A DNA stretch of 64,000 bases, taken from NCBI RefSeq assembly GCF_004296575.1, contig NZ_SAYT01000007.1:372001-436000 (forward strand). The letters run 5' to 3'. The translations under genes were made by a program, and so were the position numbers. Positions within the stretch are counted from its first letter, which is position 1. Each line of letters starts with the position of its first letter. Shown one piece after another: positions 41,117-50,836 of this stretch. The notes below the pieces were generated by a model. It had not been told where the DNA came from. It made no database searches and worked only from the letters and a program-made list of their open reading frames with translations. The DNA comes from Dyella amyloliquefaciens (lineage in GTDB: Bacteria > Pseudomonadota > Gammaproteobacteria > Xanthomonadales > Rhodanobacteraceae).

Positions 41117-44100
41117 ATGAACGCGATTCGTGCGGCTAGCAACAGCTCATTCCCCACTGTTGTTCTCGAAGAACTGAAGCAAAGCGGATTTCCTACCCAG
41201 CGCCTTGATGAGGCGCAATTTTTTATCAGCGCCTTCTTCGCGCGCATCGCGGACAGCGATCTTGAACTCCATACCGCAGCCGAGTGGGCCGCCCTGGTTG
41301 GCGACCTGCTCGGCTTCCTGCAGCAGCGCCAGCCGGGCCGCGCCTCGGTGCGCGTGCTCAACCCGGAAACCGGTCACGCCGGTCGCAGCTACATCCAGGT
41401 TGCCACCGACGACATGCCGTTCCTGGTGGACACCGTCACCATGGTGGCGGCCGAACACCTGCAGATCCACGCCGTGATCCATCCGGTGATGGAGCTGACC
41501 CGTGACACCGCGGGCAAGCTGGTGAAGATGGGCGCCGAAGGTGGCCAGCCCGAATCGGTGATGCATTTCGAAGTGGACCGCGTCGCGGGCGAGGCCGAGC
41601 AGGCCCAGCTCAAGGCGCAGCTGGAAGGCGCGCTGGAAGACGTGCGCGTGGTGGTCGGCGACTGGATGAAGATGCGCGACAGGATGCTGGACATCGCTGT
41701 CGAGCTGCCGTCGCGCCAGCTGCCGCTGGATGCCGCCGCGGTTCAGGAAGCGTCCGAATTCCTGCGCTGGCTTGCCGAAGACAACTTCACCTTCCTGGGT
41801 TATCGCGAATACGAAGTGACCGAGGCCGATGGCGAGGAAGTGCTGCGCGCCAATGAAAGCTCGGGCATGGGCATCCTGCACCGGAGCGAGCGCTCGCTGG
41901 CGCCGCGTTCGCTGCGTTCGCTGGTCGCCAGCGACCTGCCGCAGTCGGGCTCGACCGACGCCATCATCCTGACCAAGACGAACGCGCGTTCGCATGCGCA
42001 TCGTTCGGGCTACATGGATTACGTGGGCGTGCTGAAGTTCGACGCCAACGGCAAGCCGGTGGCCGAGCAGCGTTTCCTGGGCCTGTTCACGTCCAGCGCC
42101 TACATGTCGCGTCCGCAGAACGTGCCGCTGGTGCGCCAGAAGTTCGAATACGTGATGGACCGCTCGGGCCTCAAGCGAGATTCGCACTCGGGCAAGGCGC
42201 TGCGCCACATCCTCGAATTCCTGCCGCGCGACGAACTGTTCCAGGCGAGCGAAGAAGAGCTGTACAGCATCTCGATGGGCATCCTCGAGCTGCGCCAGCG
42301 CGCACGCACCCGCCTGTTCGTGCGTCGCGACCGCTACGGCCGTTTCATCACCTGCACGGTGTTTGTGCCGCGTGACCGCTTCAACACCTCGGTGCGCGAG
42401 CGCATTGAAGCCCTGCTGCGCGAAACCATGCGTGGCGAACATCTCGACTCGTCCGTGCTGATGGGCGAGGCGGCGCTGGTGCGCCTGCACGTGGTGGTGC
42501 GCCCGAAGATCGGCGACCAGGTGCATTTCGACGTGGCTGCGCTCGAGAAGGGCGTCGAGACGATCGTGCGCAACTGGCAGGACGACCTGCGCGATGCGCT
42601 GGTGGCGAAGCTGGGCGATCACGATGGCGTGGTGCTGGCCAACCGCTACGGCAAGGCGCTGCCGGCCGGCTACGTCGAGGACGTGGCGCCCGCCGCTGCC
42701 GCCGAGGACGTGCACCAGCTGTCGCTGCTGAAGGGTGACGATGCGATACGCATGTCGTTCTACCACCCGGCGTCGCGCCCGGAAGAGCTGCGCTTCAAGG
42801 TCTACCGCAGCGGTGGCGACATCGCGCTGTCCGAGGTGCTGCCGCAGCTGGAGAACCTGGGCCTGCGCGTGCTCACCGAGCATCTCTACGACGTCAAGCT
42901 GGGCGACCGCACGCTGTACATCCAGGACTTCGAAGTACAGACCAGCGGCAGCCTCACCTTCAGCGTGGAGCAAGTGGGTACGTTGTTCGAAGATGCGTTC
43001 GAGCAGATCTGGCGCGGCAACGCCGAGAACGATGGCTTCAACCGCCTGGTGCTCGGCGCCAAGCTGAGCTGGCGCCAGATCGCCATGCTGCGCGGCTACT
43101 GCAAGTACCTGCTGCAGACCGGTGTGGCGTTCTCCCAGAGCTACATGGAAGACGCGTTCAACCACTATCCGGCCATTGCCGGCCTGCTGGTGGAACTGTT
43201 CCTCGCCAAGTTCGATCCGCGCCGCGAAACGCTGTCCTCCGACGAGCTGAAGCGCGCCGGTGAACTGCTGCGAGGCGAGATGCAGGTGCTGATCCCCGAG
43301 TCCGTGCGCACGGCACATCCGGGCCTGGTCGATGACCTGGTGGCGGCGCTGTCCAAGCCTCGTGACGAGCAGATCGCCGTGTTGGAAGAGTCCATCGGTA
43401 CGCTGCTCGAGACGGTGTCGAGCCTGGACGACGACCGCATCCTGCGCAGCTTCATGGCGCTGATCCGCTCCACGCTGCGCACCAGCTTCTTCCAGCAGTG
43501 GGATGGCGCGCATCGCTCCTACATCAGCTACAAGTTCGACTCGCATCGCGTGCCGGACCTGCCGAAGCCGGTACCGTACCGCGAAATCTTCGTCAGTGCC
43601 CCGCGCGTGGAAGGCATCCACCTGCGCTTCGGCTCGGTGGCGCGTGGCGGCCTGCGCTGGTCCGATCGTCGCGAAGACTTCCGCACCGAAGTGCTGGGCC
43701 TGGTGAAGGCGCAGATGGTGAAGAACACGGTGATCGTGCCGGTGGGCTCGAAGGGCGGCTTCTTCGTGAAGCGTCCGCCGGTGAACGGTGACCGCGATGC
43801 GCAGCTGGCCGAAGGCATTGCCTGCTACCGCATGTTCATCAGCGGCCTGCTCGACATCACCGACAACCTGATCGAAGGCAAGGTCGTGCCGCCGCATGAG
43901 GTGGTTCGCCACGACAACGACGATCCGTACCTGGTGGTGGCCGCCGACAAGGGCACGGCGACGTTCTCGGATATCGCCAATGCCATCTCCGTCGAACACG
44001 GCTTCTGGCTGGGCGATGCGTTCGCCTCCGGCGGTTCGAACGGTTACGACCACAAGGGCATGGGCATTACCGCCAAGGGCGCCTGGGAGTCGGTGAAGCG

Positions 44101-46051
44101 CCACTTCCGCGCCATGGGCCGCAACAGCCAGACGGAAGACTTCACCTGCGTGGGCGTCGGCGACATGTCGGGCGACGTGTTCGGCAACGGTATGCTGCTG
44201 TCGCGCCACATCCGCCTGGTGGCCGCGTTCGACCATCGCCACATCTTCCTCGACCCGAACCCGGATGCCGAGCGTTCGTTCGTGGAGCGCGAGCGCATGT
44301 TCAAGGTGCCGCGTTCGAGCTGGGACGACTACGACAAGTCGCTTATCTCGGCGGGTGGCGGCATCTATCCGCGTTCGTTGAAGTCGATTCCGGTCTCGCC
44401 GGAAGTGCGCGTGGTGCTGGGCCTCAAGCCCGAAGTCACGCAGTTGCCGCCGGCTGAGCTGCTCAGTGCCATCCTCAAGGCGCCGGTGGACCTGCTGTGG
44501 AACGGCGGTATCGGTACCTACGTGAAGTCGGCCGGCGAAACGCACGCCGACGTGGGCGACCGCGCCAACAACGCGCTGCGCGTCAACGGCGCCGAGCTGC
44601 GCTGCAAGGTGGTGGGCGAGGGCGGCAACCTGGGCTTCACCCAGAAGGGCCGCATCGAGGCTGCCCATCATGGCGTGCTGCTCAACACCGACTTCATCGA
44701 CAACTCGGCCGGTGTGGACACCTCCGATCACGAGGTGAACATCAAGATCCTGCTCGGCGATGCCGTGCAGCGTGGCGAGCTCACGCTCGACCAGCGCAAC
44801 ACCCTGCTGGCCAGCATGACCGACGAAGTCGGCCAGCTGGTGCTGTGGGACAACTACCGCCAGAACCAGGCCATTACGCTGATGGAGCACCAGTCGGTGC
44901 ATCGCATCGGCTCGATGGCGCACTTCATCCGCATGCTGGAACAGGAAGGCCTGCTCGATCGCCAGGTGGAAAACCTTCCGAGCGAAGCCGAGCTGACCGA
45001 GCGCAAGACCCGCGGCATCGGCATGACGCGTCCGGAACTGTCGGTGCTGCTGTCCTACGACAAGATCAAGCTGTACCAGCAGCTGCTCGACTCCGACGTG
45101 CCGGAAGATCCGTACCTCTCCAAGGAGCTGGTGCGCTACTTCCCCGAACCGCTGCACACGCAGTACGCGGATCACATGCAGCGCCATCGCCTGAAGCGCG
45201 AGATCATCGCCACCGCGGTGACCAACTCGACGATCAACCGCATGGGCGCCACTTTCATGATGCGCATGCAGGAAGACACCGGACAGGGGCCGGCGGCGAT
45301 CGCCAAGGCATATACGGCGGCGCGTGAGATCCTCGGTGCCCGCGAGCTGTGGTCCGAGATCGAGGCGTTGGACGGCAAGGTGGCCGAGAACACGCAGATC
45401 GACGCGATCCTGCAGATCTGGTCGCTGCTGCGCCATATGGCCCGCTGGCTGCTCAACCGTCCGGGCGGCACGCTGGACATCAACGCCAACGTCGACCGTT
45501 ACCAGGCGGGCGTCACTGAGCTGCGTGCGGCCCTGCCGAGTGCACTTACCGAAACCGGTCGTGCGGATTTCGCCACGAGCCAGGAGAAGTGGGAAGGCCT
45601 CGGTCTGCCGGTGGAGCTGTCGTTGCGCATGGCTCGCCTGCCCGAACTGCGCGCGATGCTCGACATCGTCGAGGTGGCCCAGCAGAGCGGCCAACCGATC
45701 GGTGCGGTGGCCGGCGTGTTCTACGAACTGGGTGAGTCGCTGGACCTGGAGTGGCTGCGTAGCCAGATCGAGGTGCTGCCGGTGGAAGGCGCATGGCATG
45801 CCCAGGCCCGCGGTTCGCTGCTGGACGAGCTCAACCACCAGCATCGCGCGCTGGCCCTGCAGGTGCTGTCCATGAATGCTGGCACCAAGGACGTATCGCC
45901 GGTACAGGCGTGGCTACAACGTGACGACGCCACGCTGAAGTACACCCGCGCCATGCTGGCGGAAATCCTCACGCAGAACGCGGACTACCCGATCGCTTCG
46001 GTCGCGGTCCGTCGCCTGGCCCAGCTGGCCCAAGTGCCGGTGAACCAGTAA
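41117..46051 (+). CDS. gdhB: NAD-specific glutamate dehydrogenase, large (L-GDH180) type
   Basis: 1,644 residues, right for the 180-kDa class found in Pseudomonas, Xanthomonas and Streptomyces. It oxidises L-glutamate to 2-oxoglutarate and ammonia with NAD. The catalytic core lies in the C-terminal half: [19 protein letters not shown], the glutamate-binding lysine region [32 protein letters not shown], and the NAD-binding [14 protein letters not shown]. The first 700 residues are the regulatory N-terminal region with ACT-like parts typical of the class. Intact throughout; monocistronic, with a stem-loop 8 bp after the stop. The symbol follows Pseudomonas usage. Confidence 0.96.
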   Translation: MNAIRAASNSSFPTVVLEELKQSGFPTQRLDEAQFFISAFFARIADSDLELHTAAEWAALVGDLLGFLQQRQPGRASVRVLNPETGHAGRSYIQVATDDMPFLVDTVTMVAAEHLQIHAVIHPVMELTRDTAGKLVKMGAEGGQPESVMHFEVDRVAGEAEQAQLKAQLEGALEDVRVVVGDWMKMRDRMLDIAVELPSRQLPLDAAAVQEASEFLRWLAEDNFTFLGYREYEVTEADGEEVLRANESSGMGILHRSERSLAPRSLRSLVASDLPQSGSTDAIILTKTNARSHAHRSGYMDYVGVLKFDANGKPVAEQRFLGLFTSSAYMSRPQNVPLVRQKFEYVMDRSGLKRDSHSGKALRHILEFLPRDELFQASEEELYSISMGILELRQRARTRLFVRRDRYGRFITCTVFVPRDRFNTSVRERIEALLRETMRGEHLDSSVLMGEAALVRLHVVVRPKIGDQVHFDVAALEKGVETIVRNWQDDLRDALVAKLGDHDGVVLANRYGKALPAGYVEDVAPAAAAEDVHQLSLLKGDDAIRMSFYHPASRPEELRFKVYRSGGDIALSEVLPQLENLGLRVLTEHLYDVKLGDRTLYIQDFEVQTSGSLTFSVEQVGTLFEDAFEQIWRGNAENDGFNRLVLGAKLSWRQIAMLRGYCKYLLQTGVAFSQSYMEDAFNHYPAIAGLLVELFLAKFDPRRETLSSDELKRAGELLRGEMQVLIPESVRTAHPGLVDDLVAALSKPRDEQIAVLEESIGTLLETVSSLDDDRILRSFMALIRSTLRTSFFQQWDGAHRSYISYKFDSHRVPDLPKPVPYREIFVSAPRVEGIHLRFGSVARGGLRWSDRREDFRTEVLGLVKAQMVKNTVIVPVGSKGGFFVKRPPVNGDRDAQLAEGIACYRMFISGLLDITDNLIEGKVVPPHEVVRHDNDDPYLVVAADKGTATFSDIANAISVEHGFWLGDAFASGGSNGYDHKGMGITAKGAWESVKRHFRAMGRNSQTEDFTCVGVGDMSGDVFGNGMLLSRHIRLVAAFDHRHIFLDPNPDAERSFVERERMFKVPRSSWDDYDKSLISAGGGIYPRSLKSIPVSPEVRVVLGLKPEVTQLPPAELLSAILKAPVDLLWNGGIGTYVKSAGETHADVGDRANNALRVNGAELRCKVVGEGGNLGFTQKGRIEAAHHGVLLNTDFIDNSAGVDTSDHEVNIKILLGDAVQRGELTLDQRNTLLASMTDEVGQLVLWDNYRQNQAITLMEHQSVHRIGSMAHFIRMLEQEGLLDRQVENLPSEAELTERKTRGIGMTRPELSVLLSYDKIKLYQQLLDSDVPEDPYLSKELVRYFPEPLHTQYADHMQRHRLKREIIATAVTNSTINRMGATFMMRMQEDTGQGPAAIAKAYTAAREILGARELWSEIEALDGKVAENTQIDAILQIWSLLRHMARWLLNRPGGTLDINANVDRYQAGVTELRAALPSALTETGRADFATSQEKWEGLGLPVELSLRMARLPELRAMLDIVEVAQQSGQPIGAVAGVFYELGESLDLEWLRSQIEVLPVEGAWHAQARGSLLDELNHQHRALALQVLSMNAGTKDVSPVQAWLQRDDATLKYTRAMLAEILTQNADYPIASVAVRRLAQLAQVPVNQ

Positions 46052-46058
46052 GCAGCCC

Positions 46059-46084
46059 GACACCCCGGTGTTTGCCGGGGTGTC
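46059..46084 (+). terminator. Stem-loop after gdhB
   Basis: GACACCCCGG and CCGGGGTGTC form a 10-bp perfect stem with a 6-base loop directly after the stop codon. No T-run follows, so it may stabilise the mRNA end or assist Rho-type termination. Confidence 0.5.
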
Positions 46085-46181
46085 GAGTGGATTTGTCGCG
46101 GTACCTCGAAGGGCGCAGGCCGGCAACGGTCTTGCGCCCTTCGTCCATCTACGTTCAACTGGCGACCTCTCTTCCCGAACG

Positions 46182-46955
46182 ATGTCAGGCCCCATGCGCT
46201 TCGCCTTCGTCGCCAGCGAAACCCACGTTGCCCAGCAGGCGCAACGCAAGTTCATCGACCGCTATGGCGACGTACCGCCGGAACAGGCGGATGTGATCGT
46301 GGCGCTGGGCGGCGACGGCTTCATGTTGCGTACGCTGCACGCGTACCGCGCGCTGCCGGCGCCGGTATACGGCATGAAGCTCGGGCGCGTCGGTTTCCTG
46401 ATGAACAAGCATCGCGTCGATGAGCTGGAGGAGCGCATTGCGCGAGCGCATGCCGCCGTGCTGTATCCGCTGGAGATGCGCACCGTGGACGCCTCCGGGG
46501 AAGTGCATCATGCCCTGGCCTTCAACGAAGTCTCGCTGCTGCGCCAGAGCAACCAGGCGGCGCACCTCGAAGTGAAGCTCAACGATCAAGTGAAGCTTCC
46601 CACCCTGGTGTGCGACGGCATCCTGGTGTCCACCCCGGCCGGATCGACCGCCTACAACCTTTCCGCGCATGGACCGATCCTGCCGCTCGACGCGAATGTG
46701 CTAGCGCTGACGCCGATCAGCCCGTTCCGCCCGCGTCGCTGGCGCGGCGCGATCCTGCCGCACCGGACGCTGGTGACCCTGCGCGTGCTCGATCCGGGCA
46801 AGCGCCCGGTGAGCGCCACGGCCGATTACCTCGAGGTGCGTGACATCCGCGAGGTACAGATCCGCCAGTCCGAAGGGCAGGGCGTGCGTCTGTTGTTCGA
46901 TCCGGAACACAACCTGGAACAGCGCATCCTGGACGAGCAGTTCGCGCCGGATTGA
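46182..46955 (+). CDS. nadK: NAD kinase
   Basis: 257 residues. It phosphorylates NAD to NADP with ATP. Visible are the family motif [12 protein letters not shown] (GGDG with Phe in the next position, as in other Xanthomonas-type enzymes), [17 protein letters not shown] and the second signature [21 protein letters not shown]. The start is uncertain: ATG at 46182 (MSGPMRF) or at 46194 (MRFAF); both put the GGDG motif at a sensible place. The frame is open back to 46068, but that part overlaps the stem-loop after gdhB and is not protein-like. Confidence 0.93.
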   Translation: MSGPMRFAFVASETHVAQQAQRKFIDRYGDVPPEQADVIVALGGDGFMLRTLHAYRALPAPVYGMKLGRVGFLMNKHRVDELEERIARAHAAVLYPLEMRTVDASGEVHHALAFNEVSLLRQSNQAAHLEVKLNDQVKLPTLVCDGILVSTPAGSTAYNLSAHGPILPLDANVLALTPISPFRPRRWRGAILPHRTLVTLRVLDPGKRPVSATADYLEVRDIREVQIRQSEGQGVRLLFDPEHNLEQRILDEQFAPD

Positions 46956-47022
46956 TGAGGCGCGCCTTTGGGGCGGGCATCGTAAGACGCTGGCTGACCA
47001 GCTTCGCTGTGGTGGAGCACCT

Positions 47023-47146
47023 CCCGCTTTCGCGGGGATGACGAACAAGCACGTCGAAATCGATCCTGCCCAACCGTAGCTCGGCGATGGCGGTACAGGA
47101 AGCGGACGTCATCACGTACCCCCTCCGTCATCCCCGCGAAAGCGGG
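47023..47146. repeat. Perfect 21-bp inverted repeat of a widespread intergenic element
   Basis: CCCGCTTTCGCGGGGATGAC+G at 47023-47043 is the exact reverse complement of 47126-47146, with 82 bp between. Each arm also contains its own hairpin (CCCGCTTTCGCGGG). Such CGTCATCCCCGCGAAAGCGG elements are scattered in many proteobacterial genomes. The rest of the 320-bp gap between nadK and the nucleotidase gene holds no gene. Confidence 0.85.
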
Positions 47147-47276
47147 GATCCAGCGCCTTTAACCTTCTCCAGGATTCAACGAGTGGCCCGTCCCGGATAC
47201 CCGCCGGCATCCCGTGTCACCTCTCCGTTGCGTGCACAGACATCTGTTGAACGATGTCTTTTGCTAGATTGGCGCC

Positions 47277-48206
47277 ATGAAGCAGACCACCCCAGACGCC
47301 CACGATCCTGCCTCCGTTGGCGACAACCGCCTCGTGGTGGCCATCTCGTCCCGTGCCCTGTTCGACCTCGGCGAAAGCAACGACCTGTTCGAGCGACAAG
47401 GCCTGGATGCCTATCGCTCGTTCCAGATCGAGCACGAGAACGACATCCTCAAGCCGGGCGTGGCGTTTCCGCTGGTGCAGAAACTGCTGGATCTCAACAA
47501 GCTGGCCGGAGACGTGCCGCCGGTGGAGGTGATCCTGCTGTCGCGCAACTCGGGCGATACGGGGCTGCGCATTTTCAATGCCATCCAGCATTACGGCCTG
47601 GAAATCAGTCGCGCGGCGTTTACCAGCGGCGCGCCGACGTCCGATTACATCGCGCCGTTCAAGGCCGACCTGTTCCTGTCTGCCAATGCCGAGGACGTGG
47701 GTCGGGCGCTAGCCGCGGGCGTGGCAGCAGCCACCATCCTGCCGTCGGTCGCGCCGCCGCGTGCCACCGAGCAGCTGCGCATCGCCTTCGACGGCGACGC
47801 CGTGATCTTTGGTGACGAAGGCGAGCGCGTCTCGCGCGAGGAAGGCCTGGAAGCGTTCCACCGCAGCGAGCGGGAGCTGGCCGAGGAGCCGCTGTCGGTG
47901 GGGCCGTTCCGCGGATTCCTCACGGCCGTGCATCGCTTGCAGGCGGCTTTCCCCGCCGAGGATTCCCCGATCCGCACGGCGCTCGTCACCGCGCGCTCCG
48001 CGCCGGCTCACAAGCGCGTGATCCTGACCTTGCGGCGCTGGGGCGTGCGTATCGACGAAGCGCTGTTCCTGGGCGGCCGCGACAAGGGGCCGTTCCTGGA
48101 TGCGTTCGGTGCAGACATCTTCTTCGATGATTCGCCGGCCAATGTGGAGTCGGCACGCAAGCACGTGGCGACCGGCCACGTGCCGCACGGCGTGAGCAAC
48201 CGCTAG
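47277..48206 (+). CDS. 5'-nucleotidase (cytosolic NT5C1-like, 5-nucleotidase family)
   Basis: 309 residues of the family of bacterial relatives of cytosolic 5'-nucleotidase 1 (HAD-like fold). Visible blocks are LVVAISSRALFDL near the start, EVILLSRNSGDTGLRIF, the acceptor-like IAFDGDAVIFGDEGE at about residue 168, and HKRVILTLRRWGVRIDEALFLGG and FGADIFFDDSPANVE near the end. It should hydrolyse nucleoside monophosphates in the cytosol. No signal peptide. Monocistronic, followed by a REP element that separates it from a converging gene. Confidence 0.88.
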   Translation: MKQTTPDAHDPASVGDNRLVVAISSRALFDLGESNDLFERQGLDAYRSFQIEHENDILKPGVAFPLVQKLLDLNKLAGDVPPVEVILLSRNSGDTGLRIFNAIQHYGLEISRAAFTSGAPTSDYIAPFKADLFLSANAEDVGRALAAGVAAATILPSVAPPRATEQLRIAFDGDAVIFGDEGERVSREEGLEAFHRSERELAEEPLSVGPFRGFLTAVHRLQAAFPAEDSPIRTALVTARSAPAHKRVILTLRRWGVRIDEALFLGGRDKGPFLDAFGADIFFDDSPANVESARKHVATGHVPHGVSNR

Positions 48207-48220
48207 CCGACGCCAGGCCC

Positions 48221-48332
48221 TTGTGGGAGCGCACCCTGTGCGCGACGACTACGAAGCGATGACGTTGTGACGGATAGGTGCGCGACCACCTGGTCGCGAT
48301 GCGCGCGTCGCGCACAGGGTGCGCTCCCACAA
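48221..48332. repeat. REP-type palindrome, GTGGGAGCGC family
   Basis: Arms TTGTGGGAGCGCACCCTGTG (48221 on) and the complement ending at about 48332 are the same as those at 27597-27677. Between them sits a smaller hairpin (GCGCGACCACCTGGTCGCG). The GAAGCGATGAC motif inside recurs about 90 bp later. It lies between converging genes. Confidence 0.85.
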
Positions 48333-48425
48333 GGGAGGCGAAGCGATGACATCGTGACGGGTGGGAGTGCGACCGTTCGCGTACACGATGCGTCCAACAC
48401 TCCCGTAAGCGAGGCAACGTGCCCT

Positions 48426-49310
48426 TCAGGGCACTGAGTGGTCCTTGCTCGCCGTCCAGATTGCGTACCAGTCTTCTGCGTCCAGCGTGACATCCAGTGC
48501 CTTCACTGCATCCTGCAGATTCACCATGCGGCCGCTGCCCGTGATGGGGTGCGGGCGTGACGGATGGCGCAGGATCCAGGCGAACGCCAGCGTGGTCAGG
48601 CTGATGCCGTAGCGTGCGGCGATGTCGAGCATGGTGGTGCGCGTGCGCATGGCTTGCTCGTCTTCGCCATTGAACAGGCGACCGCCTGCAAGCGGCGACC
48701 AGATCATCGGGCGCAACCCGAGTTGCTGGGCCTGGTCGAGCGTGCCGTCGTCCAGTGCGTCCATCTGCAGTGGCGAAAGCTCCACTTGGTTGGTGACGAG
48801 CGGGTGGTGCTGCTGAAGCAGCGCGAACTGGCTGGTGGTGTGGTTGGACACGCCCCAATGCGCGACCTTGCCTTCGCGGGTCAGCGCCGTGAACGTGTCG
48901 GCCAGTGCAGCCGCGTCCATCAGGTAGTCCGGGCGGTGGATCAGCACCAGGTCCAGCTGTTCGGTGTGCAGGTTGCGCAGTGACTGCGCCACCTGGGTGC
49001 GCACGTAGGCCGCCGAGGTGTCGTAGTAATTGACGCGATACGGGCGATCCGTCGAGCGCAGGCGAATCCCGCACTTGGTCACCAGCTGCATGCGTCCGCG
49101 CAGCGTGGGCGAAGCCTTCAGCGCTTCGCCGAATTGCGCCTCCGCCTGGTAGCTGCCGTAGATGTCGGCGTGGTCGAACGAGGTGATGCCCAGCTCCAGC
49201 GCCTGCTCGATCCAGCGCACGCGTTCGGCCACGCTGAGTTGCCAGTCGGTGATGCGCCAGAGGCCGGCGACGATAGGCGAGAGTGAGAAGGAGGCTGGCT
49301 GCATGGTCAT
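48426..49310 (-). CDS. Aldo/keto reductase, YdhF-like
   Basis: 294 residues of the aldo/keto reductase barrel family. Catalytic tetrad parts are visible: DHADIYGSY (Asp and Tyr), TKCGI (Lys) and LVLIHRPD (His). Further family blocks are GVSNHTTSQFALLQ, NQVELSPL, and the NADPH-binding PITGSGRMVNLQDAV. The pattern closely follows E. coli YdhF, an oxidoreductase without a firmly known substrate. The ATG at 49310 was chosen; the frame runs open to 49364, but the extra 18 residues are not family-like. Confidence 0.9.
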   Translation of the reverse strand: MTMQPASFSLSPIVAGLWRITDWQLSVAERVRWIEQALELGITSFDHADIYGSYQAEAQFGEALKASPTLRGRMQLVTKCGIRLRSTDRPYRVNYYDTSAAYVRTQVAQSLRNLHTEQLDLVLIHRPDYLMDAAALADTFTALTREGKVAHWGVSNHTTSQFALLQQHHPLVTNQVELSPLQMDALDDGTLDQAQQLGLRPMIWSPLAGGRLFNGEDEQAMRTRTTMLDIAARYGISLTTLAFAWILRHPSRPHPITGSGRMVNLQDAVKALDVTLDAEDWYAIWTASKDHSVP

Positions 49311-49369
49311 CGGAAAGCGAGTGGGGCACGCAGTGTGCCAAGCACCGCGCGGGTCTGCCAGCACCGGCT

Positions 49370-50836
49370 TCAGTGCCGGGGTGGGTTCGCGTCGGCGGTT
49401 TTCGTGTCGCTCAGCTGGTCGGCCGACCAGCCCCCGCCCAGGTCACCGATCAACGACACCGCATCGAGCAGTCGTTGCTGCTGCACGTTGAGGGCGGTCT
49501 CCTGCGTGCTGAGCTGGGTGGCCTGCGCCACGGCGGCAGTGGTGTAGTCCACGGTGCCGGCCTGGTATTCGTTGAGGGCTATCTCCGCGCCGCGGGTGGC
49601 GTCGCTTACCGCCGCATCCAGCACCTTGGCCTGCTGGGCCAGGATGTTGAGGCCTGAAAGATCGTCTTCCACGTTCTTGAGCGCGGTCAGCACGGTCTGT
49701 CGGTAATTGGCGACGGCAGCCTCGTAGTTGGCTCGTGCCTCGGCCACCTGACCATGGCGCGCGCCGGCGTCGAAGATGGTTTCGCCGACATCCGCGCCGA
49801 GTGACCACACGTGGTTGGCCACGTGCAGCAGGCCAGCAAGCGGCGACTGCGAAAAACCATCGGCGGCGGACAGCGAGAGGGAGGGATAATAGGCGGCCAC
49901 CGCCACGCCGATTGCCGCGTTCTGCGCCGCCATGTCGCGTTCGGCCACGGAGATATCCGGGCGCCGCTGCAACAGGGTGGAGGGTACGCCGCTGGGCACG
50001 TCGGGCAGCGAGGGCATCGCCGTACTGTGGGGAATCGGCAGCTCTTCCGGGTTCTTGCCGACCAGCACCGCGATGGCATGCGCGTACTGCGCGCGCGCCA
50101 CGCCAAGCGCAAGCAGGCTGGACTGGGCGTTCTCCAGTTGCGTGCGGGCGGTGATGACATCGGATGGCGGCACGGTGCCTGCCTTGCCCTGGTTGTCCAC
50201 CACGCGCAGGGATTCCTGGTAGGCGGCCACGGTCTTGTTCAGCAGGTCGATGTTGGCGTCGGTCACGCGCAGTTCGATCACCGCCGTTGCCAGCGCGGTC
50301 TGCTCGGACAGCGTCGCATTCGCCAGGGTGGCCTGGCTGGCCTCGGCATTGGCCTTGTTCTCCTCCACGGTGCGGCGCACCTTGCCCCACAGGTCGGGCG
50401 CCCAGCTCACATTGCCTTCCAGCGAGCCGCTGGTGCTGATGGGCGACAGATGTTCCACGCCGCTGCCGGCGTTGCCTGCGGCGGCGCGTTGCTTGCTGGC
50501 GGCGCCGCTGATGCCGATGGTGGGAAACAGCGAGGCGCGCGCCACCTGCACTTCGGCCAGGGCGGCCTGGTAGTTGGCGTAGCTCTGAGCGACGGTCTGG
50601 TTGGACACCGATACCTGCGGCTCCAGCTCGTTGAGCAGCGGATCGTTGAAGGCAGTCCACCAGTCACCCTTGGGGGCTTCGGCAGCGCTGGGCGTCGCCG
50701 CGGTCCAGCCGGGCAGTTCCTCGTAGTGGGTGGGCACGTTCACCGCGGGGCGGTGATAGTCCGGTCCGACCATGCAGCCGCCGAGCCCCACGGCCAGCGA
50801 CACGGCAAGCAGCTTGCGGCATAGCTTCGTGTTCAT
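49370..50836 (-). CDS. Outer-membrane efflux lipoprotein, NodT/OprM family
   Basis: 488 residues. Lipoprotein signal with lipobox LGGC (VSLAVGLGGCMVGPDYHRP), then the two internal repeats of the TolC/OprM barrel and helical tunnel (WWTAFNDPLLNELE; ALATAVIELRVTDANIDLL; LLQRRPDISVAERDMAAQNA; TVLTALKNVEDDL). It forms the exit duct for the MdtABC-like pump encoded just upstream. Its ATG overlaps the stop of the RND gene as ATGA, so the two are translationally coupled. Last gene of the operon. Confidence 0.94.
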   Translation of the reverse strand: MNTKLCRKLLAVSLAVGLGGCMVGPDYHRPAVNVPTHYEELPGWTAATPSAAEAPKGDWWTAFNDPLLNELEPQVSVSNQTVAQSYANYQAALAEVQVARASLFPTIGISGAASKQRAAAGNAGSGVEHLSPISTSGSLEGNVSWAPDLWGKVRRTVEENKANAEASQATLANATLSEQTALATAVIELRVTDANIDLLNKTVAAYQESLRVVDNQGKAGTVPPSDVITARTQLENAQSSLLALGVARAQYAHAIAVLVGKNPEELPIPHSTAMPSLPDVPSGVPSTLLQRRPDISVAERDMAAQNAAIGVAVAAYYPSLSLSAADGFSQSPLAGLLHVANHVWSLGADVGETIFDAGARHGQVAEARANYEAAVANYRQTVLTALKNVEDDLSGLNILAQQAKVLDAAVSDATRGAEIALNEYQAGTVDYTTAAVAQATQLSTQETALNVQQQRLLDAVSLIGDLGGGWSADQLSDTKTADANPPRH

